Part shown: positions 45,825 to 55,493 of the stretch, piece after piece | How positions within the stretch are numbered: the stretch's first letter is position 1 | How the letters are laid out: each line of letters opens with the position of its first letter | Assembly (NCBI RefSeq): GCF_002813325.1 | Contig: NZ_PHUG01000001.1 | Location: 2,976,001 to 3,040,000, forward strand | DNA: 64,000 nucleotides | Direction of reading: 5' to 3' | Origin: Janthinobacterium sp. 64 | GTDB taxonomy: Bacteria > Pseudomonadota > Gammaproteobacteria > Burkholderiales > Burkholderiaceae_D | Notes under the pieces: generated by a model | The model's database searches: none | The model's input: the letters and a program-made list of their open reading frames with translations, nothing else | Told to the model about the DNA's origin: nothing | Made by a program: the position numbers and the translations under genes

Positions 45825-45941
45825 TCAGCCGAATGCGCCGGCAGCGAGCAAGGCAGACGGGTGCAGCCAGATGGCAATCACAGCGGTCACAAGGACATAC
45901 ACAAGCACGCTCCAGACTTTGATCTGCAGTGAGGCTGGCAT
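45825..45941 (-). CDS. 38-residue membrane protein, unknown function
   Basis: A very small gene with a strong ribosome binding site (AAAGGAAG) 5 bases before its ATG. The product begins MPASLQIKVWSVLVYVLVTA and continues as a single hydrophobic helix (about 10-27), ending HPSALLAAGAFG. It converges with the lipoprotein gene. Nothing like it is familiar to me. The good start signal and membrane helix support a real gene, but it is short. Confidence 0.5.
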   Translation of the reverse strand: MPASLQIKVWSVLVYVLVTAVIAIWLHPSALLAAGAFG

Positions 45942-46124
45942 GGCGGCTTCCTTTCAAAGATGCAATTCAGAAAATATTTACTTGATAATAAAGTAAATAT
46001 TTTCATAAATTCAACATTTTCCAGAAGCACTGCGCTGGCTCAATGCCCGGCTGTCTCCTGACCGCTCTGTGAGCAAGCTCGACCAAGACTCGCCATCCTC
46101 ACGCGATGCCCGTATACTTGCGCG

Positions 46125-47069
46125 ATGTCCTCTCCTCTCCTGTTCATCATTGCCTGCCTGATCTGGGGCTCCACCTTCTGGGCCATCACCTTGCAGCTGG
46201 GCGATGTCGCCCCCGCCGTTTCCGTGGTCTACCGCTTCGGCCTCGCGTCCGCCACCCTGTTTGCCTGGTGCGCCTTGCGCGGCGACACCCTGCGCCTGCC
46301 CTGGCGCGCGCAAAAATGGATGCTGCTGCAAGGCCTGGCCTCGTTTGCCCTCAGCTATGTATGCACTTACAGCTCGGAGCAATACCTGGTCTCGGCCCTC
46401 GTCAGCGTGCTGTTTGCGCTGATGGTGTTCTGGACGCCCTTGCTCAACCGCATCGCTTTCGGCACGCCGATCACCTGGAGCACCTGCTGCGCGGCGTTTG
46501 TCGCCATCTGCGGCATCGTGCTGCTGTTTTACCAGTCCATCGGCGCGGCGCTGCACGATATCCTGGGAGGCGGCAATGGGCATTTTCTGCTGGGCTTTAT
46601 CCTGGCGCTGGTGGCCACCATTTCCAGCACGGCCGGCAACGCCCTCGTCATGAAAGTGCGCGAACATTCGGGCAACGTGATGCTGACCATGGCCTGGACC
46701 ATGCTGTGGGGCACCTTGATGGTGGCCGTCTGGGCCATCGCCACGGGCCAGTCCTGGCAATTGCCCACGCGCCCCAGTTACTGGATGGGCTTGGTATACC
46801 TGGCCATCTTCGGCTCGGTAATCGCCTTCAGCGCGTATTTCACGTTAATCGCCCGCATCGGCACGCAAAAGACCGTGTACATCGGCGTCGTCACGCCCGT
46901 CATTTCCGTGCTGCTGTCGGTGCAGTTCGAGCATTACCGGCCCGCCCCCATCGAATGGGTGGGCATGCTGCTGTGCCTGTCCAGCGTGGCCTGGGCTCTC
47001 ACCTCGGGCGCGCGCAAGACGAGTACCATTGCTTCCCTTTCCACCACTCCATCAACGAAGGCAACATGA
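46125..47069 (+). CDS. DMT-family transporter (EamA type)
   Basis: A 314-residue inner-membrane protein with ten hydrophobic segments in two EamA repeats. The first repeat begins LLFIIACLIWGSTFWAITLQ and the second around HFLLGFILALVATISSTAGN. This drug/metabolite exporter family moves amino acids or other small molecules. The following acetyltransferase gene overlaps its stop by 4 bases (ATGA), so they are co-translated. Confidence 0.92.
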   Translation: MSSPLLFIIACLIWGSTFWAITLQLGDVAPAVSVVYRFGLASATLFAWCALRGDTLRLPWRAQKWMLLQGLASFALSYVCTYSSEQYLVSALVSVLFALMVFWTPLLNRIAFGTPITWSTCCAAFVAICGIVLLFYQSIGAALHDILGGGNGHFLLGFILALVATISSTAGNALVMKVREHSGNVMLTMAWTMLWGTLMVAVWAIATGQSWQLPTRPSYWMGLVYLAIFGSVIAFSAYFTLIARIGTQKTVYIGVVTPVISVLLSVQFEHYRPAPIEWVGMLLCLSSVAWALTSGARKTSTIASLSTTPSTKAT

Positions 47070-47572
47070 GCATCTCTTCCTCCCTCGCCATCCGTCCCGC
47101 GGCCGCATCCGACGTGGCCGCCATCTTCGGCATGATCCATGAATTGGCCGTGTTTGAAAAACTCGAACACATGATGATCGCCAAGGAATCCATGCTGCAC
47201 GACAGCCTGTTCGGCGCCCATCGCGCCTGCGAAGCGCTGGTGGGCGAGGAAAATGGCGAGGTCGTGACGTTCGCCCTTTTCTTCCATAATTTTTCCACCT
47301 TCCTGTGCCGCAAGGGACTGTACCTGGAAGACCTGTACGTGAAGCAATCGGTGCGCGGCAAGGGCTATGGCAAGCAGATGCTGGTAGCGCTGGCGCAACT
47401 GGCCGTCGAACGCGATTGCGGCCGTTTCGAATGGTCGGTGCTGGACTGGAATGAAAACGCGATCAACTTCTACAAGGGCATGGGCGCGGACGTGATGCCG
47501 GACTGGCGCATCTGCCGCGTGGCTGGCGATGCCTTGACGCAATTGTCGGCAGGTACGCCGAAGCTTGCCTGA
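47066..47572 (+). CDS. GNAT family N-acetyltransferase
   Basis: A 168-residue cytoplasmic acetyltransferase. The acetyl-CoA motif is VKQSVRGKGYGKQMLVALAQ (Q/RxxGxG/A) near 91-110, followed by the block FEWSVLDWNENAINFYKGMG near 126-145, typical of diamine/polyamine-type GNAT members. It is encoded with the exporter by a 4-base overlap, which may mean that the same small amine or amino acid is exported and acetylated (inference). Confidence 0.93.
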   Translation: MSISSSLAIRPAAASDVAAIFGMIHELAVFEKLEHMMIAKESMLHDSLFGAHRACEALVGEENGEVVTFALFFHNFSTFLCRKGLYLEDLYVKQSVRGKGYGKQMLVALAQLAVERDCGRFEWSVLDWNENAINFYKGMGADVMPDWRICRVAGDALTQLSAGTPKLA

Positions 47573-47585
47573 TTGAAGGGGAACT

Positions 47586-47691
47586 GTAGCGAGCGGATGC
47601 GATTTGTGGCCGAGAAGCGGAACTGTACGCAAGTACGGGGCCGCCGAGGCAGTGAGCATCGCAGGGCGCAAGGCGCGCCGCGCAGTAAGTT
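47586..47691. repeat. long GTAGCGAGCGG-type intergenic repeat, copy 2
   Basis: About 106 bases related to 32778-32869. Its internal hairpin is ctgtac-gcaa-gtacgg (47623-47638), different in sequence from that of copy 1 but equally paired and capped by a GNRA tetraloop. It starts 14 bases after the acetyltransferase stop. Confidence 0.7.
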
Positions 47692-47693
47692 CC

Positions 47694-47727
47694 AAAAAAA
47701 TCCCCGCGGGCTAGCGGCACCGCGGGG
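47694..47727 (-). terminator. rho-independent terminator on the minus strand
   Basis: An 8-bp stem (ccccgcgg / ccgcgggg) is followed on the minus strand by seven T residues. The nearest minus-strand gene upstream is the 45-residue protein at 47880-48017, about 150 bases away. The interval 47728-47879 holds nothing else I can support. Confidence 0.75.
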
Positions 47728-47879
47728 TAGAACCCATTGTCAAGTGGGAGGGGGAGAATGCAATCAACGGTTATCAATATAAACGCTGCCGCTTGCGATG
47801 GCGCAGACCTTTACATTTGCTTACCGGGCCTTACATTTGACTTAAATCCGCTCACCAGGTGTCGCCCGAATGACACTGA

Positions 47880-48017
47880 TTATTTCCGTGGTTCAATCAA
47901 TGTGCCGTGCAAGCCGATATGTGGTTGCGCAACCCCACTGCCACCCTGCGCATTTTTATAGATTTGGTACACTGTCAGGCAGGCGATGCAGCCAGCAACC
48001 ACGGCAAAAATGACCAT
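47880..48017 (-). CDS. 45-residue membrane protein, unknown function
   Basis: A small gene with AAGGAG 7 bases before the ATG. The product starts MVIFAVVAGCIACLTVYQIY, a single TM helix with two Cys residues, and continues KNAQGGSGVAQPHIGLHGTL into a short polar tail. The frame stays open upstream, but the ribosome binding site marks this ATG. Family unknown. A minus-strand terminator follows. Confidence 0.55.
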   Translation of the reverse strand: MVIFAVVAGCIACLTVYQIYKNAQGGSGVAQPHIGLHGTLIEPRK

Positions 48018-48235
48018 GCGACGCTCCTTGAATATGCTTGAAGGAATCAGGGCCTGCGGCACCTGATGATGACCAGGCGAGCAGGGAAGATTCAGTGTGG
48101 CATCTTCGCCCTGGCGGGCATTGTGCAATGTCAAACACGCCAATTTGACGGGGTCATGGCATTTGATATGGCGCAAAGTGGCGGCATTCCGCTCACACAA
48201 AATGAACGCATCATTACGCACCTGGGAGCCACATC

Positions 48236-48415
48236 ATGAATGTCTCTGCCAAACCGCTCGTCATGAAAATCTACCGCGCCTACCTGCGTTCCCGCCTGGA
48301 ACGCTACACGCGCGACTTGCAAGCCATCGCGGAACAGCGCGAGAACGACTTCCAGGCCGAACGCATCCTGCACCAGGCCGTCGTCTCGGTGCGCTCGAAA
48401 CTGCACTCGCTGTAA
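48236..48415 (+). CDS. 59-residue helical protein, unknown function
   Basis: A small gene with GGGAG about 7 bases before the ATG. The product is basic and helical (MKIYRAYLRSRLERYTRDLQ followed by an Arg/Glu/Gln-rich region and HQAVVSVRSKLHSL). It has no TM segment. It may be a small regulatory or nucleic-acid-binding protein, but no family is recognised. It converges with the ABC transporter gene. Confidence 0.5.
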   Translation: MNVSAKPLVMKIYRAYLRSRLERYTRDLQAIAEQRENDFQAERILHQAVVSVRSKLHSL

Positions 48416-48426
48416 GCGTGATGCCG

Positions 48427-49920
48427 TCAGCGCTGCCGGCCGGCCACGGCCCAGCGCTCCACCAGCTCGAACAAGCCTTGCGTCAGCAGGGCCAGCACGG
48501 CGGCGGGAATCGCGCCGGCCAGCAGCATGTCGTTGTCGTTCAGCGCCAGGCCAATCGTGATGCGTTCGCCATAGCCGCCTGCGCCGATGAAGGCAGCAAT
48601 GGTGGCCGTGCCCACGCTCATCACGGCCGCCGTTTTCACGCCCGCCAGCATGACGGGCAAGGCCAGCGGCAAGTCCACGTGCAGCAAGCGGTCGCGCTTG
48701 CTCAAGCCCAGCGCCAGCGCCGCCATGCGCAAGCCTTGCGGCACCTGCAAGATGCCCGTGCACGTGTTGCGCACGATGGGCAGCAAGGCATACACGAATA
48801 GGGCCACCAGCGCCGGCACGGTGCCGATCATGCCCAGCACGGGGATCAATATCGCCAGCAGGGCCAGCGACGGCACCGTCTGCAGCACGCCGACGAAGGC
48901 CAGCACGGTTTGCCGCAGCGGCGCCGAAAACGCCGCCAGCACGCCCAGCGGAATGCCGATCAGGCACGCCAACGCCACCGACAGCAGCACCAGGGTCACG
49001 TGCTGGCGCGTCAGTGTCCACAAATCGTCGCCGATGATTTTATCGAGCAGCTTGCTGCGCGTGGCGGACGGTTTGTTCGCCTGCGTGCCGGAGGCCAGCC
49101 ACTGCCGCGCCACGTCAGAAAAAGTCTTGCCATCAATTTCCACGGCCGCATTCATGGCGATCATGTCGCTCTCGCTGATGCGTCCCTGCAAACCTTCCAG
49201 CGCCAGCCAGGCCGCGGGGAAACGCTGCGGCACGTCGAGGCGGTACAAGAGCATGGCGTCGTAGCGGGGAAAATACTGCTGCGTGTCGGCCAGCACGCGC
49301 AAGCCGTACTGGCGTATCTTCGCATCCGTCGAGTAAATATCGATCACGTCCACCTGGCGCTGCGCCAGCGCTTCATAGGCGATGCCATGATCGAGCCCGC
49401 GCGGGCGCTGCGGCAAGCCATAGCGGGCGGCGAGGCCCGGCCAGCCATCGACACGGCCGATGAATTCATGCGACAGGCCGAATTTCAGCGCGGGCTGGCC
49501 CGCCAGCTGTCCCATTTGCGTGATCGAACCATCATCGCCGCGCATGGCCAGCGCATAGGTATTGTTAAAGCCCAGCGGCACGGCCACGCCCAGGCCCAGC
49601 GCCGCCAGCTCGCGCCGCATCTGCTCCAGGTCAATCGGCTTGTCGTGCTTGAGGATTTCGCTGGCGATGGTGCCCATGTACTCGGCATACACGTCGATGC
49701 TGCCCGCCTGCAGCGCGGCGAGCACGATGGCCGTGTTGCCCAGGCCCTGGCGGTGCTCGGCCTTGACGTGCGGCGCGGCGCTCTGCTGGAGGATTTCGCC
49801 GAGAATATACGATTCCGTAAAACGCTTCGAACCCACCTTCAGGGTGCCGCCATCCATAGCAAGGGAGGACATGGGCGCGGTGGCGAAGACCAGCAACAAC
49901 AACAGGTAAACAACACGCAC
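48427..49920 (-). CDS. fused substrate-binding/permease protein of the glycine betaine ABC family
   Basis: A 497-residue protein. After a signal peptide (MRVVYLLLLLVFATAPMSSL) comes an OpuAC-type binding domain (about 28-290) with VGSKRFTESYILGEILQQSA and AEYMGTIASEIL. The C-terminal part (about 300-490) is the permease with six helices and the loop IVRNTCTGILQVPQGLRMAA. The start is GTG with GGAG upstream. It lies 21 bases after hutI, so it is probably co-transcribed and may import histidine, urocanate or a betaine (inference). The ATPase subunit that should energise it is not in the window. Confidence 0.88.
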   Translation of the reverse strand: MRVVYLLLLLVFATAPMSSLAMDGGTLKVGSKRFTESYILGEILQQSAAPHVKAEHRQGLGNTAIVLAALQAGSIDVYAEYMGTIASEILKHDKPIDLEQMRRELAALGLGVAVPLGFNNTYALAMRGDDGSITQMGQLAGQPALKFGLSHEFIGRVDGWPGLAARYGLPQRPRGLDHGIAYEALAQRQVDVIDIYSTDAKIRQYGLRVLADTQQYFPRYDAMLLYRLDVPQRFPAAWLALEGLQGRISESDMIAMNAAVEIDGKTFSDVARQWLASGTQANKPSATRSKLLDKIIGDDLWTLTRQHVTLVLLSVALACLIGIPLGVLAAFSAPLRQTVLAFVGVLQTVPSLALLAILIPVLGMIGTVPALVALFVYALLPIVRNTCTGILQVPQGLRMAALALGLSKRDRLLHVDLPLALPVMLAGVKTAAVMSVGTATIAAFIGAGGYGERITIGLALNDNDMLLAGAIPAAVLALLTQGLFELVERWAVAGRQR

Positions 49921-49941
49921 GCGGCGCTCCAGGACGGATAA

Positions 49942-51168
49942 TCAGTCCGGCAAGCTTACCACCGGCGCGCGCCAGACACCGCCATGCACCACGCCCGCGC
50001 ACGGGTTCAGCCCCAGCGCATACGCCAGGTCGGCCGGGCGCGCGATGCGCCACAGGGCAAAATCGGCGCGCTTGCCCACTACCAGGCTGCCCGTTTCATG
50101 CTGCAAGCCCAGCGCGCGCGCCGCATGCAGCGTGCAGCCAGCCAGCGCTTCCTGCGGCGTCAAGCGCCACAAGGTGCACGCCATGTTCATCGCCAGCAGC
50201 AGGGACGTCATGGGCGACGTACCCGGATTGCAATCGGTGGACACGGCCATCGGCACGCCGGCCGCGCGCAATGCCGCGACGGGTGGCGCTTGCGTCTCGC
50301 GCAAAAAATAATACGCGCCCGGCAGCAGCACGGCCACCGTGCCGTGTTGCGCCATGGCGGCGACACCTTCTTCCGACAGGAATTCCAGGTGATCGGCTGA
50401 CAGGCCGCCGTAACTGGCCACCAGCGCCGCGCCGCCCAGGTCGGACAACTGTTCCGCATGCAGTTTCACGGGCAGGTTCAAGGCGCGCGCCGCCGCGAAC
50501 ACCCTTTCGGTTTGCGCCGGCGTAAAGCCGATGCGCTCGCAAAACGCGTCGACGGCGTCGACCAGGCCATCGCCCGCCAGCTGCGGCAGCATCCGCGCAC
50601 ACAGCAGGTCGATATACGCATCGGCCTGGCCCGCATATTCGGGCGGCAGCGCATGCGCACCGAGGAAGGTGGTGCGCACGGATACGGGCAGCTGCTGCCC
50701 TATCCTGCGCGCCACACGCAGCATCTTCGCCTCGCTGTCCGCAGTCAGGCCATAGCCAGACTTGATCTCCAGGGTCGTCACGCCCTCGGCCAGCAGCGCC
50801 AGCACGCGGGGCAGGCTTTGCCGCAGCAATTCGTCATCGCTGGCCGCGCGCGTGGCGCGCACGGTGGACATGATGCCGCCGCCGGCGCGGCTGATGTCTT
50901 CATAGCTGGCGCCATTCAGGCGCGCCTCGAATTCATCGCTGCGGTTGCCCGCGTGGACGATGTGCGTGTGGCAGTCGATCAGGCCGGGCGTGAGCCAGCA
51001 GCCCTGGCCATCGTGTAGCACCGCGCCGCTGGCCGGCAGCTCGTCGCCGGGGCCGAACCAGGCGATGCGGCCATCCTTGACGGCGATGGCCGCGTCCAGC
51101 AGCTCGCCATAACCGTGTTCCATCGTGGCCAGGTGGACGTTGTGGATGACCATATCCCAGTCTTGCAT
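49942..51168 (-). CDS. hutI: imidazolonepropionase
   Basis: A 408-residue metal-dependent amidohydrolase that opens the imidazolone ring in the third step of histidine breakdown. Metal ligands appear in [20 protein letters not shown] near 60-79, in KLHAEQLSD near 240 and in [16 protein letters not shown] near 315-330. The length fits the family. It starts 12 bases after hutD. Confidence 0.95.
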   Translation of the reverse strand: MQDWDMVIHNVHLATMEHGYGELLDAAIAVKDGRIAWFGPGDELPASGAVLHDGQGCWLTPGLIDCHTHIVHAGNRSDEFEARLNGASYEDISRAGGGIMSTVRATRAASDDELLRQSLPRVLALLAEGVTTLEIKSGYGLTADSEAKMLRVARRIGQQLPVSVRTTFLGAHALPPEYAGQADAYIDLLCARMLPQLAGDGLVDAVDAFCERIGFTPAQTERVFAAARALNLPVKLHAEQLSDLGGAALVASYGGLSADHLEFLSEEGVAAMAQHGTVAVLLPGAYYFLRETQAPPVAALRAAGVPMAVSTDCNPGTSPMTSLLLAMNMACTLWRLTPQEALAGCTLHAARALGLQHETGSLVVGKRADFALWRIARPADLAYALGLNPCAGVVHGGVWRAPVVSLPD

Positions 51169-51180
51169 GGCTTTTCTCTC

Positions 51181-51756
51181 CTAGGTAAACAGGTCGACGC
51201 ACAACACTGCCGTGCGCTGCAAGGCGTCGAGCCGCCATTCCTGCGCATCGTCGGCGTCGAGCAGCAAGGCGTCGTAGCGGGCCAGCGCAAACTGCTGCTC
51301 GCCACCGCGCGCCAGCACGGCACCCTCGCCGGCGACGAACAGCAAGGTCGCCGCGCTGCGCCGCGCCAGCCTTGCGGGCGCCGTGATTTTTTCCAGCTGG
51401 TGGCGGCAGCGGTCGCGCCGCGTCATCACATTGAAATCCGTCGTCGTCCCCTTGACCTGCGCAACCACGGCCGCTTCGCCGGGAAACCACAGCATCGGTT
51501 GCGCCGCGCTCAAGACCACCTTGCGCGCGCCATCGAGCGTCAGCTGCACGCCGTCGCCATCGACCAGCACCAGGCTGCGGTCGATGCCGGGAAAGCTGGA
51601 AAACGGCCCGCTGGCCGTGATCGTCGCCAGGCTGATACGCCAGTCGAATTCCATCAGGCTGGCGCCCGCTGGTGAAATGGCGATTTCCATCGTGCTGCCG
51701 CCGCCGTTTTTCCATGGCGCGGCACGCAGGTATTCCTGCGGGATGAAGGTCGCCAT
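51181..51756 (-). CDS. hutD: HutD family protein
   Basis: A 191-residue cupin-like protein of the HutD/Ves family, thought to modulate histidine use by binding urocanate or a related ligand. It starts MATFIPQEYLRAAPWKNGGG, has FDWRISLATITASGPFSSFP near 41-60 and a jelly-roll core. Its start shares one base with the stop of hutF (TGATG), which sets the start. It lies inside the hut operon as in Pseudomonas. Confidence 0.92.
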   Translation of the reverse strand: MATFIPQEYLRAAPWKNGGGSTMEIAISPAGASLMEFDWRISLATITASGPFSSFPGIDRSLVLVDGDGVQLTLDGARKVVLSAAQPMLWFPGEAAVVAQVKGTTTDFNVMTRRDRCRHQLEKITAPARLARRSAATLLFVAGEGAVLARGGEQQFALARYDALLLDADDAQEWRLDALQRTAVLCVDLFT

Positions 51757-53132
51757 CAGAGCGCCCTCAGTTGCGACAGGGTGCGCTTGTAGGCGGTGGC
51801 GATGGCGTCCTGCGCCACGTGGCGCCCATCGCGCACCTGCCACTGGCCGCCGCACAGCACATCGAGCACCAAGTTGTCGTTGCCGCAGAAAAGTACGCTG
51901 CCCAGCACGTCGGCGATGGCCACGCCGCACAGGTTCACATGCGTCTCGTCGAGCACCAGCAAGTCGGCGCGGCAGCCCGGCGCCAGGGCACCGAGCTTGC
52001 GCCCGGACGCCTGCGCGCCGCCCTGCAAGGCCGTTTGCCACAGGTAATCTCCCACGCGGCGTTCATCTGCCGTGGCGGCCACATTGCGCTGCTGGCGCTG
52101 CAAGCGCTGGCCGTATTCGAGCCAGCGCAATTCTTCCACGGGCGACTGTGATACATGGCTGTCGCTGCCGACGCCGAAACGCCCGCCGGCGGCGATGAAT
52201 TCGGCCAGCGGAAACAGGCCGTCGCCCAGGTTCGCCTCCGTCGTCGGGCACAGGCCCGCCACGGCGCCGCTGGCGGCCATCAGCGCCACCTCGTCCGGCT
52301 GCACATGCGTCGCATGCACGAGGCACCAGCGCGCATCGACGCCGACCTGGTCGTACAAATACTGCACCGGGCGCCGGCCGCTGTAGTCCAGGCACTGGCG
52401 CACCTCGCCCTGCTGCTCGGCGATGTGGATGTGGATGGGACGGCCCGCAGGCAGCGCTTGCGTCACTTCGCGAATCTGCGCCACGCCGGCCGCGCGCAGC
52501 GAGTGGGGCGCAAAGCCCACTTCCACCTGCCCGCCGCGCTGCGGCGCCAGCGCGTCGACGATGCGCAAGACATCATCTGCACCGGTGCGAAAGCGCGCCT
52601 GCTCGGGTTTGAGGGGCTGTGCGCCGAAACCCGCATGGCTGTACAGCACGGGCAGCATGGTCACGCCGATGCCGCTGATGCGCGCCGCGGCCAGCACCCG
52701 TTCCGCCGTTTCGGCAGGACGTGCATACAGTGCGCCGGCCATATCGCGCTGCAGGTAGTGGAATTCGCACACGGCCGTGTAGCCATGGCGCAGGCATTCG
52801 GCAAACAGCTGCGCGGCGATGGTTTCCATTTGCTCCGGCGTGATGTGGCGCGCGAAGCGGTACATCAGCTCGCGCCAGGTCCAGAAGCTGTCAGGGCCAT
52901 CGCCGGCGACTTCCGTCATGCCACCCAGCGCCCTCTGGAACGCATGCGAATGCAGGTTGACCATGCCGGGCAAGACATACTCGGCCACCTCCACGCCGGG
53001 CGGCGGCGCGGCATTGTCCGCCACCGCCGTCAAATCTCCGGCCGCGTCCCATTCCAGCAGCACGTCGCGGCGCCAGCCTTGCGGCAGCAGCGCGTGGCGC
53101 GCGAACAAACAGCCGCTCAACGCGCCACCCAT
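51756..53132 (-). CDS. hutF: formimidoylglutamate deiminase
   Basis: A 458-residue amidohydrolase that removes ammonia from N-formimino-glutamate, giving N-formylglutamate, the branch used by Pseudomonas-type pathways. Metal-binding HxH is in MVNLHSHAFQRALGG near 67-81, with PIHIHIAEQ near 235, LVHATHV near 275 and GVGSDSHVSQSP near 325. The start MGGALS is chosen as the first ATG compatible with the family. It overlaps the end of hutG by 16 bases. Confidence 0.94.
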   Translation of the reverse strand: MGGALSGCLFARHALLPQGWRRDVLLEWDAAGDLTAVADNAAPPPGVEVAEYVLPGMVNLHSHAFQRALGGMTEVAGDGPDSFWTWRELMYRFARHITPEQMETIAAQLFAECLRHGYTAVCEFHYLQRDMAGALYARPAETAERVLAAARISGIGVTMLPVLYSHAGFGAQPLKPEQARFRTGADDVLRIVDALAPQRGGQVEVGFAPHSLRAAGVAQIREVTQALPAGRPIHIHIAEQQGEVRQCLDYSGRRPVQYLYDQVGVDARWCLVHATHVQPDEVALMAASGAVAGLCPTTEANLGDGLFPLAEFIAAGGRFGVGSDSHVSQSPVEELRWLEYGQRLQRQQRNVAATADERRVGDYLWQTALQGGAQASGRKLGALAPGCRADLLVLDETHVNLCGVAIADVLGSVLFCGNDNLVLDVLCGGQWQVRDGRHVAQDAIATAYKRTLSQLRAL

Positions 53133-53905
53133 GCCACGGCCGCTTCCATCATCTGGCGCAGCAGCGGCTGCACCTGCGCCGCCAGGTCGGGCCGGTAGCC
53201 GAACGGTGCCGATTCGTCCATGTACAGGCACTGGCACATCTCCAGCTGGATCGCATGCACGCGCTGCGCCGGCTGGCCGTAGTGGCGCGTGATATGGCCA
53301 CCCTTGAAGCGACCGTTCAGCGCCACGGTAAATTGATCCTGCGCGCGCGCGATATCGACCACGGCGGACGTCAGGCCGCTCTCGCAGCTGGCGCCATCGG
53401 CCGTGCCGAAGTTCAGGTCGGGCAGCTTTCCGTCAAAAAAACGCGGCACGTGGGAAGCGATGGAGTGGGCATCCCACAGCACCACGGCGCCATGCACGCG
53501 CAGCAGGCGGTCCAGTTCCGCGCGCAGCTGCGCATGATACGGCGCCCAGTAGCGCCGCAGCCGCTGCTGTACGTCGGCCGCATCGGGTTCGCGGCCGGCC
53601 AGGTACAGCGGCTCGCGGTGGAAGGTATCGTTGGGCAGCAAGCCCGTCGTATCCTGGCCCGGATACAGATTCGTGTCTTCCTGCGGGCGGTTCAAGTCGA
53701 TGGTGTAGCGCGACCAGCGCGCCGACAGCACGGACGCATCCATCTCCTGCAAGAAGCCATACAGCTCGCGCAAATGCCAGTCCGTGTCGGCCTTGATCAG
53801 GGCCTGCGGCGTCATGCGCGCGGCGATATCGTCGGGTATGTCGGTGCCCACGTGGGGCATCGACACGAGCAGCGGAATGCTGCCTTCGTTGAAGCGGAAA
53901 TCCAT
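53117..53905 (-). CDS. hutG: N-formylglutamate deformylase
   Basis: A 262-residue zinc hydrolase that releases formate from N-formylglutamate, the last step of the pathway, giving glutamate. The blocks IPLLVSMPHVGTDIPDDIA near 10, RYTIDLNRPQEDTNLYPGQ near 67 and LWDAHSIASHVPRFFDG near 140 are those of HutG of the FGase family. AAGGAGAC precedes the ATG MDFRF; a longer open frame upstream has no site. It lies between hutH and hutF. Confidence 0.94.
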   Translation of the reverse strand: MDFRFNEGSIPLLVSMPHVGTDIPDDIAARMTPQALIKADTDWHLRELYGFLQEMDASVLSARWSRYTIDLNRPQEDTNLYPGQDTTGLLPNDTFHREPLYLAGREPDAADVQQRLRRYWAPYHAQLRAELDRLLRVHGAVVLWDAHSIASHVPRFFDGKLPDLNFGTADGASCESGLTSAVVDIARAQDQFTVALNGRFKGGHITRHYGQPAQRVHAIQLEMCQCLYMDESAPFGYRPDLAAQVQPLLRQMMEAAVAWVAR

Positions 53906-53925
53906 GCTTGTCTCCTTGCGCCCGC

Positions 53926-55485
53926 TCAGGCGTACAGCGGGGCGAACAAATTCTTGCACGTGATGCTCAACTCACCGTGCAGCACCATCTGCTTGGCCGC
54001 TTCGATATCGGGCGCGAAGAAGCGGTCGGCGTCGAAGAACGGTACTTTCTGGCGCAGCTGCTGGTGTACATGTTCGAGGTGCGGCGAGGTTTTCAGGGGG
54101 CGGTGGAAGTCGATGCCCTGCGCGGCGGCCAGCAGCTCGATGCCGACGATGACGGCCGTGTTGTGCGCCATATCGTCCAGGCGGCGCCCGGCGAACGTGG
54201 CCATGCTCACATGGTCTTCCTGGTTGGCGGACGTCGGCAGGCTGTCGACGCTGGCCGGATGCGCGAGCGACTTGTTTTCCGATGCCAGCGCGGCGGCCGT
54301 CACATGGGCGATCATGAAGCCGGAATTGACGCCCGGATCGCGCACGAGGAACGGTGGCAAGCCGGAGAGCGTGGCGTCGATCAGCAGCGCGATGCGGCGC
54401 TCGGCCAGTGCGCCGATTTCAGAAATCGCCAGCGCCAGCGTGTCGGCGGCAAAGGCCACCGGCTCGGCGTGGAAATTACCACCGGAGACGATTTCTGCCT
54501 GCCCGTTGGGACCATCCTGGAAGATCAGCGGATTGTCCGTGACGGCATTGGCTTCGATCAGCAGGGTGCGGCCGACGTTACCAATCAGGTCCAGGCAAGC
54601 GCCCATGACTTGCGGCTGGCAGCGCAGGCTGTATGGGTCTTGCACGCGCTCGTCGCCTTCCAGGTGCGAAGCGCGAATGGCGCTATGCGCCACCAGCTGG
54701 CGGTACATCTGCGCGGCCAGGATTTGCCCCGGCTGCCCGCGCACGGCGTGCACGCGCGCGTCGAACGGCGCATCGCTGCCCTTGGCCGCGTCGAGCGACA
54801 GCGCGCCCGTGACCATCGCCGCTTCCAGCAGGCGCTCGGCCATGAACAAGCCATGCAGCGCCAGCGCGTTCGACACTTGCGTGCCGTTGATCAGCGCCAG
54901 GCCTTCTTTTGCCGCCAGCACGACGGGCGCGATGCCCGCCTGCGCCAGCGCTTCGGGGGCCGGCATCAATTCGCCGTTGACGCGCACGTCGCCCACGCCC
55001 AGCATGGCCAGGGTCATGTGCGACAGCGGCGCCAGGTCGCCCGAGGCGCCGACGGAACCTTTGGCGGGAATGGCCGGCATGATGCCCGCGTTGTACAGGG
55101 CGATCAGGGTATCGACGATCAACGGGCGCACGCCGGAATAGCCGCGCGCCAGGCTGCCGATCTTCATCAGCATGATCAGGCGCACGACGGCGTCCGACAG
55201 CAGTTCGCCCGTGCCGACCGAGTGCGACAGGATCAGGTTGCGCTGCAATTGCTCCAGCTTTTCATCCGGGATGCGCGTCTTGGCCAGCAGGCCGAAGCCC
55301 GTGTTGATGCCATACGCCGCATCGCCCTTGGCGACGATGGCTTGCACGGCGGCGGCCGACGCCTCGATGACGGGATAGGCTTCGGCGGCGAGTATCAGTT
55401 TCGCGGGTGCGGCCCAGACGGCGCGCAGGTCGCCCAAGGTCATCGCGCCCGGTTTCAGGGTCCAACTTTTGGAGTGCTGTGTCAT
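53926..55485 (-). CDS. hutH: histidine ammonia-lyase
   Basis: A 519-residue enzyme that eliminates ammonia from histidine to give urocanate, the first step of the pathway. The autocatalytic MIO prosthetic group forms from Ala-Ser-Gly in [14 protein letters not shown] near 147. The N-terminal Tyr/Asn region [11 protein letters not shown] near 55-65 and NHIR-type [17 protein letters not shown] near 410 are present. The ATG start is chosen; an in-frame GTG four codons upstream is possible. It follows hutU by 8 bases. Confidence 0.96.
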   Translation of the reverse strand: MTQHSKSWTLKPGAMTLGDLRAVWAAPAKLILAAEAYPVIEASAAAVQAIVAKGDAAYGINTGFGLLAKTRIPDEKLEQLQRNLILSHSVGTGELLSDAVVRLIMLMKIGSLARGYSGVRPLIVDTLIALYNAGIMPAIPAKGSVGASGDLAPLSHMTLAMLGVGDVRVNGELMPAPEALAQAGIAPVVLAAKEGLALINGTQVSNALALHGLFMAERLLEAAMVTGALSLDAAKGSDAPFDARVHAVRGQPGQILAAQMYRQLVAHSAIRASHLEGDERVQDPYSLRCQPQVMGACLDLIGNVGRTLLIEANAVTDNPLIFQDGPNGQAEIVSGGNFHAEPVAFAADTLALAISEIGALAERRIALLIDATLSGLPPFLVRDPGVNSGFMIAHVTAAALASENKSLAHPASVDSLPTSANQEDHVSMATFAGRRLDDMAHNTAVIVGIELLAAAQGIDFHRPLKTSPHLEHVHQQLRQKVPFFDADRFFAPDIEAAKQMVLHGELSITCKNLFAPLYA

Positions 55486-55493
55486 GTTTGCTT

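Noticed and set aside
46106..47572. One 488-codon frame spanning the DMT exporter and acetyltransferase region
   Set aside because: Its C-terminal part is the true acetyltransferase, but the 5' part is out of frame with the exporter and reads as low-complexity His/Arg-rich sequence; two overlapping genes explain the region.
53255..55141. A 628-codon open frame on the plus strand
   Set aside because: It is antisense to hutG and hutH, both of which are intact and have full catalytic motifs.
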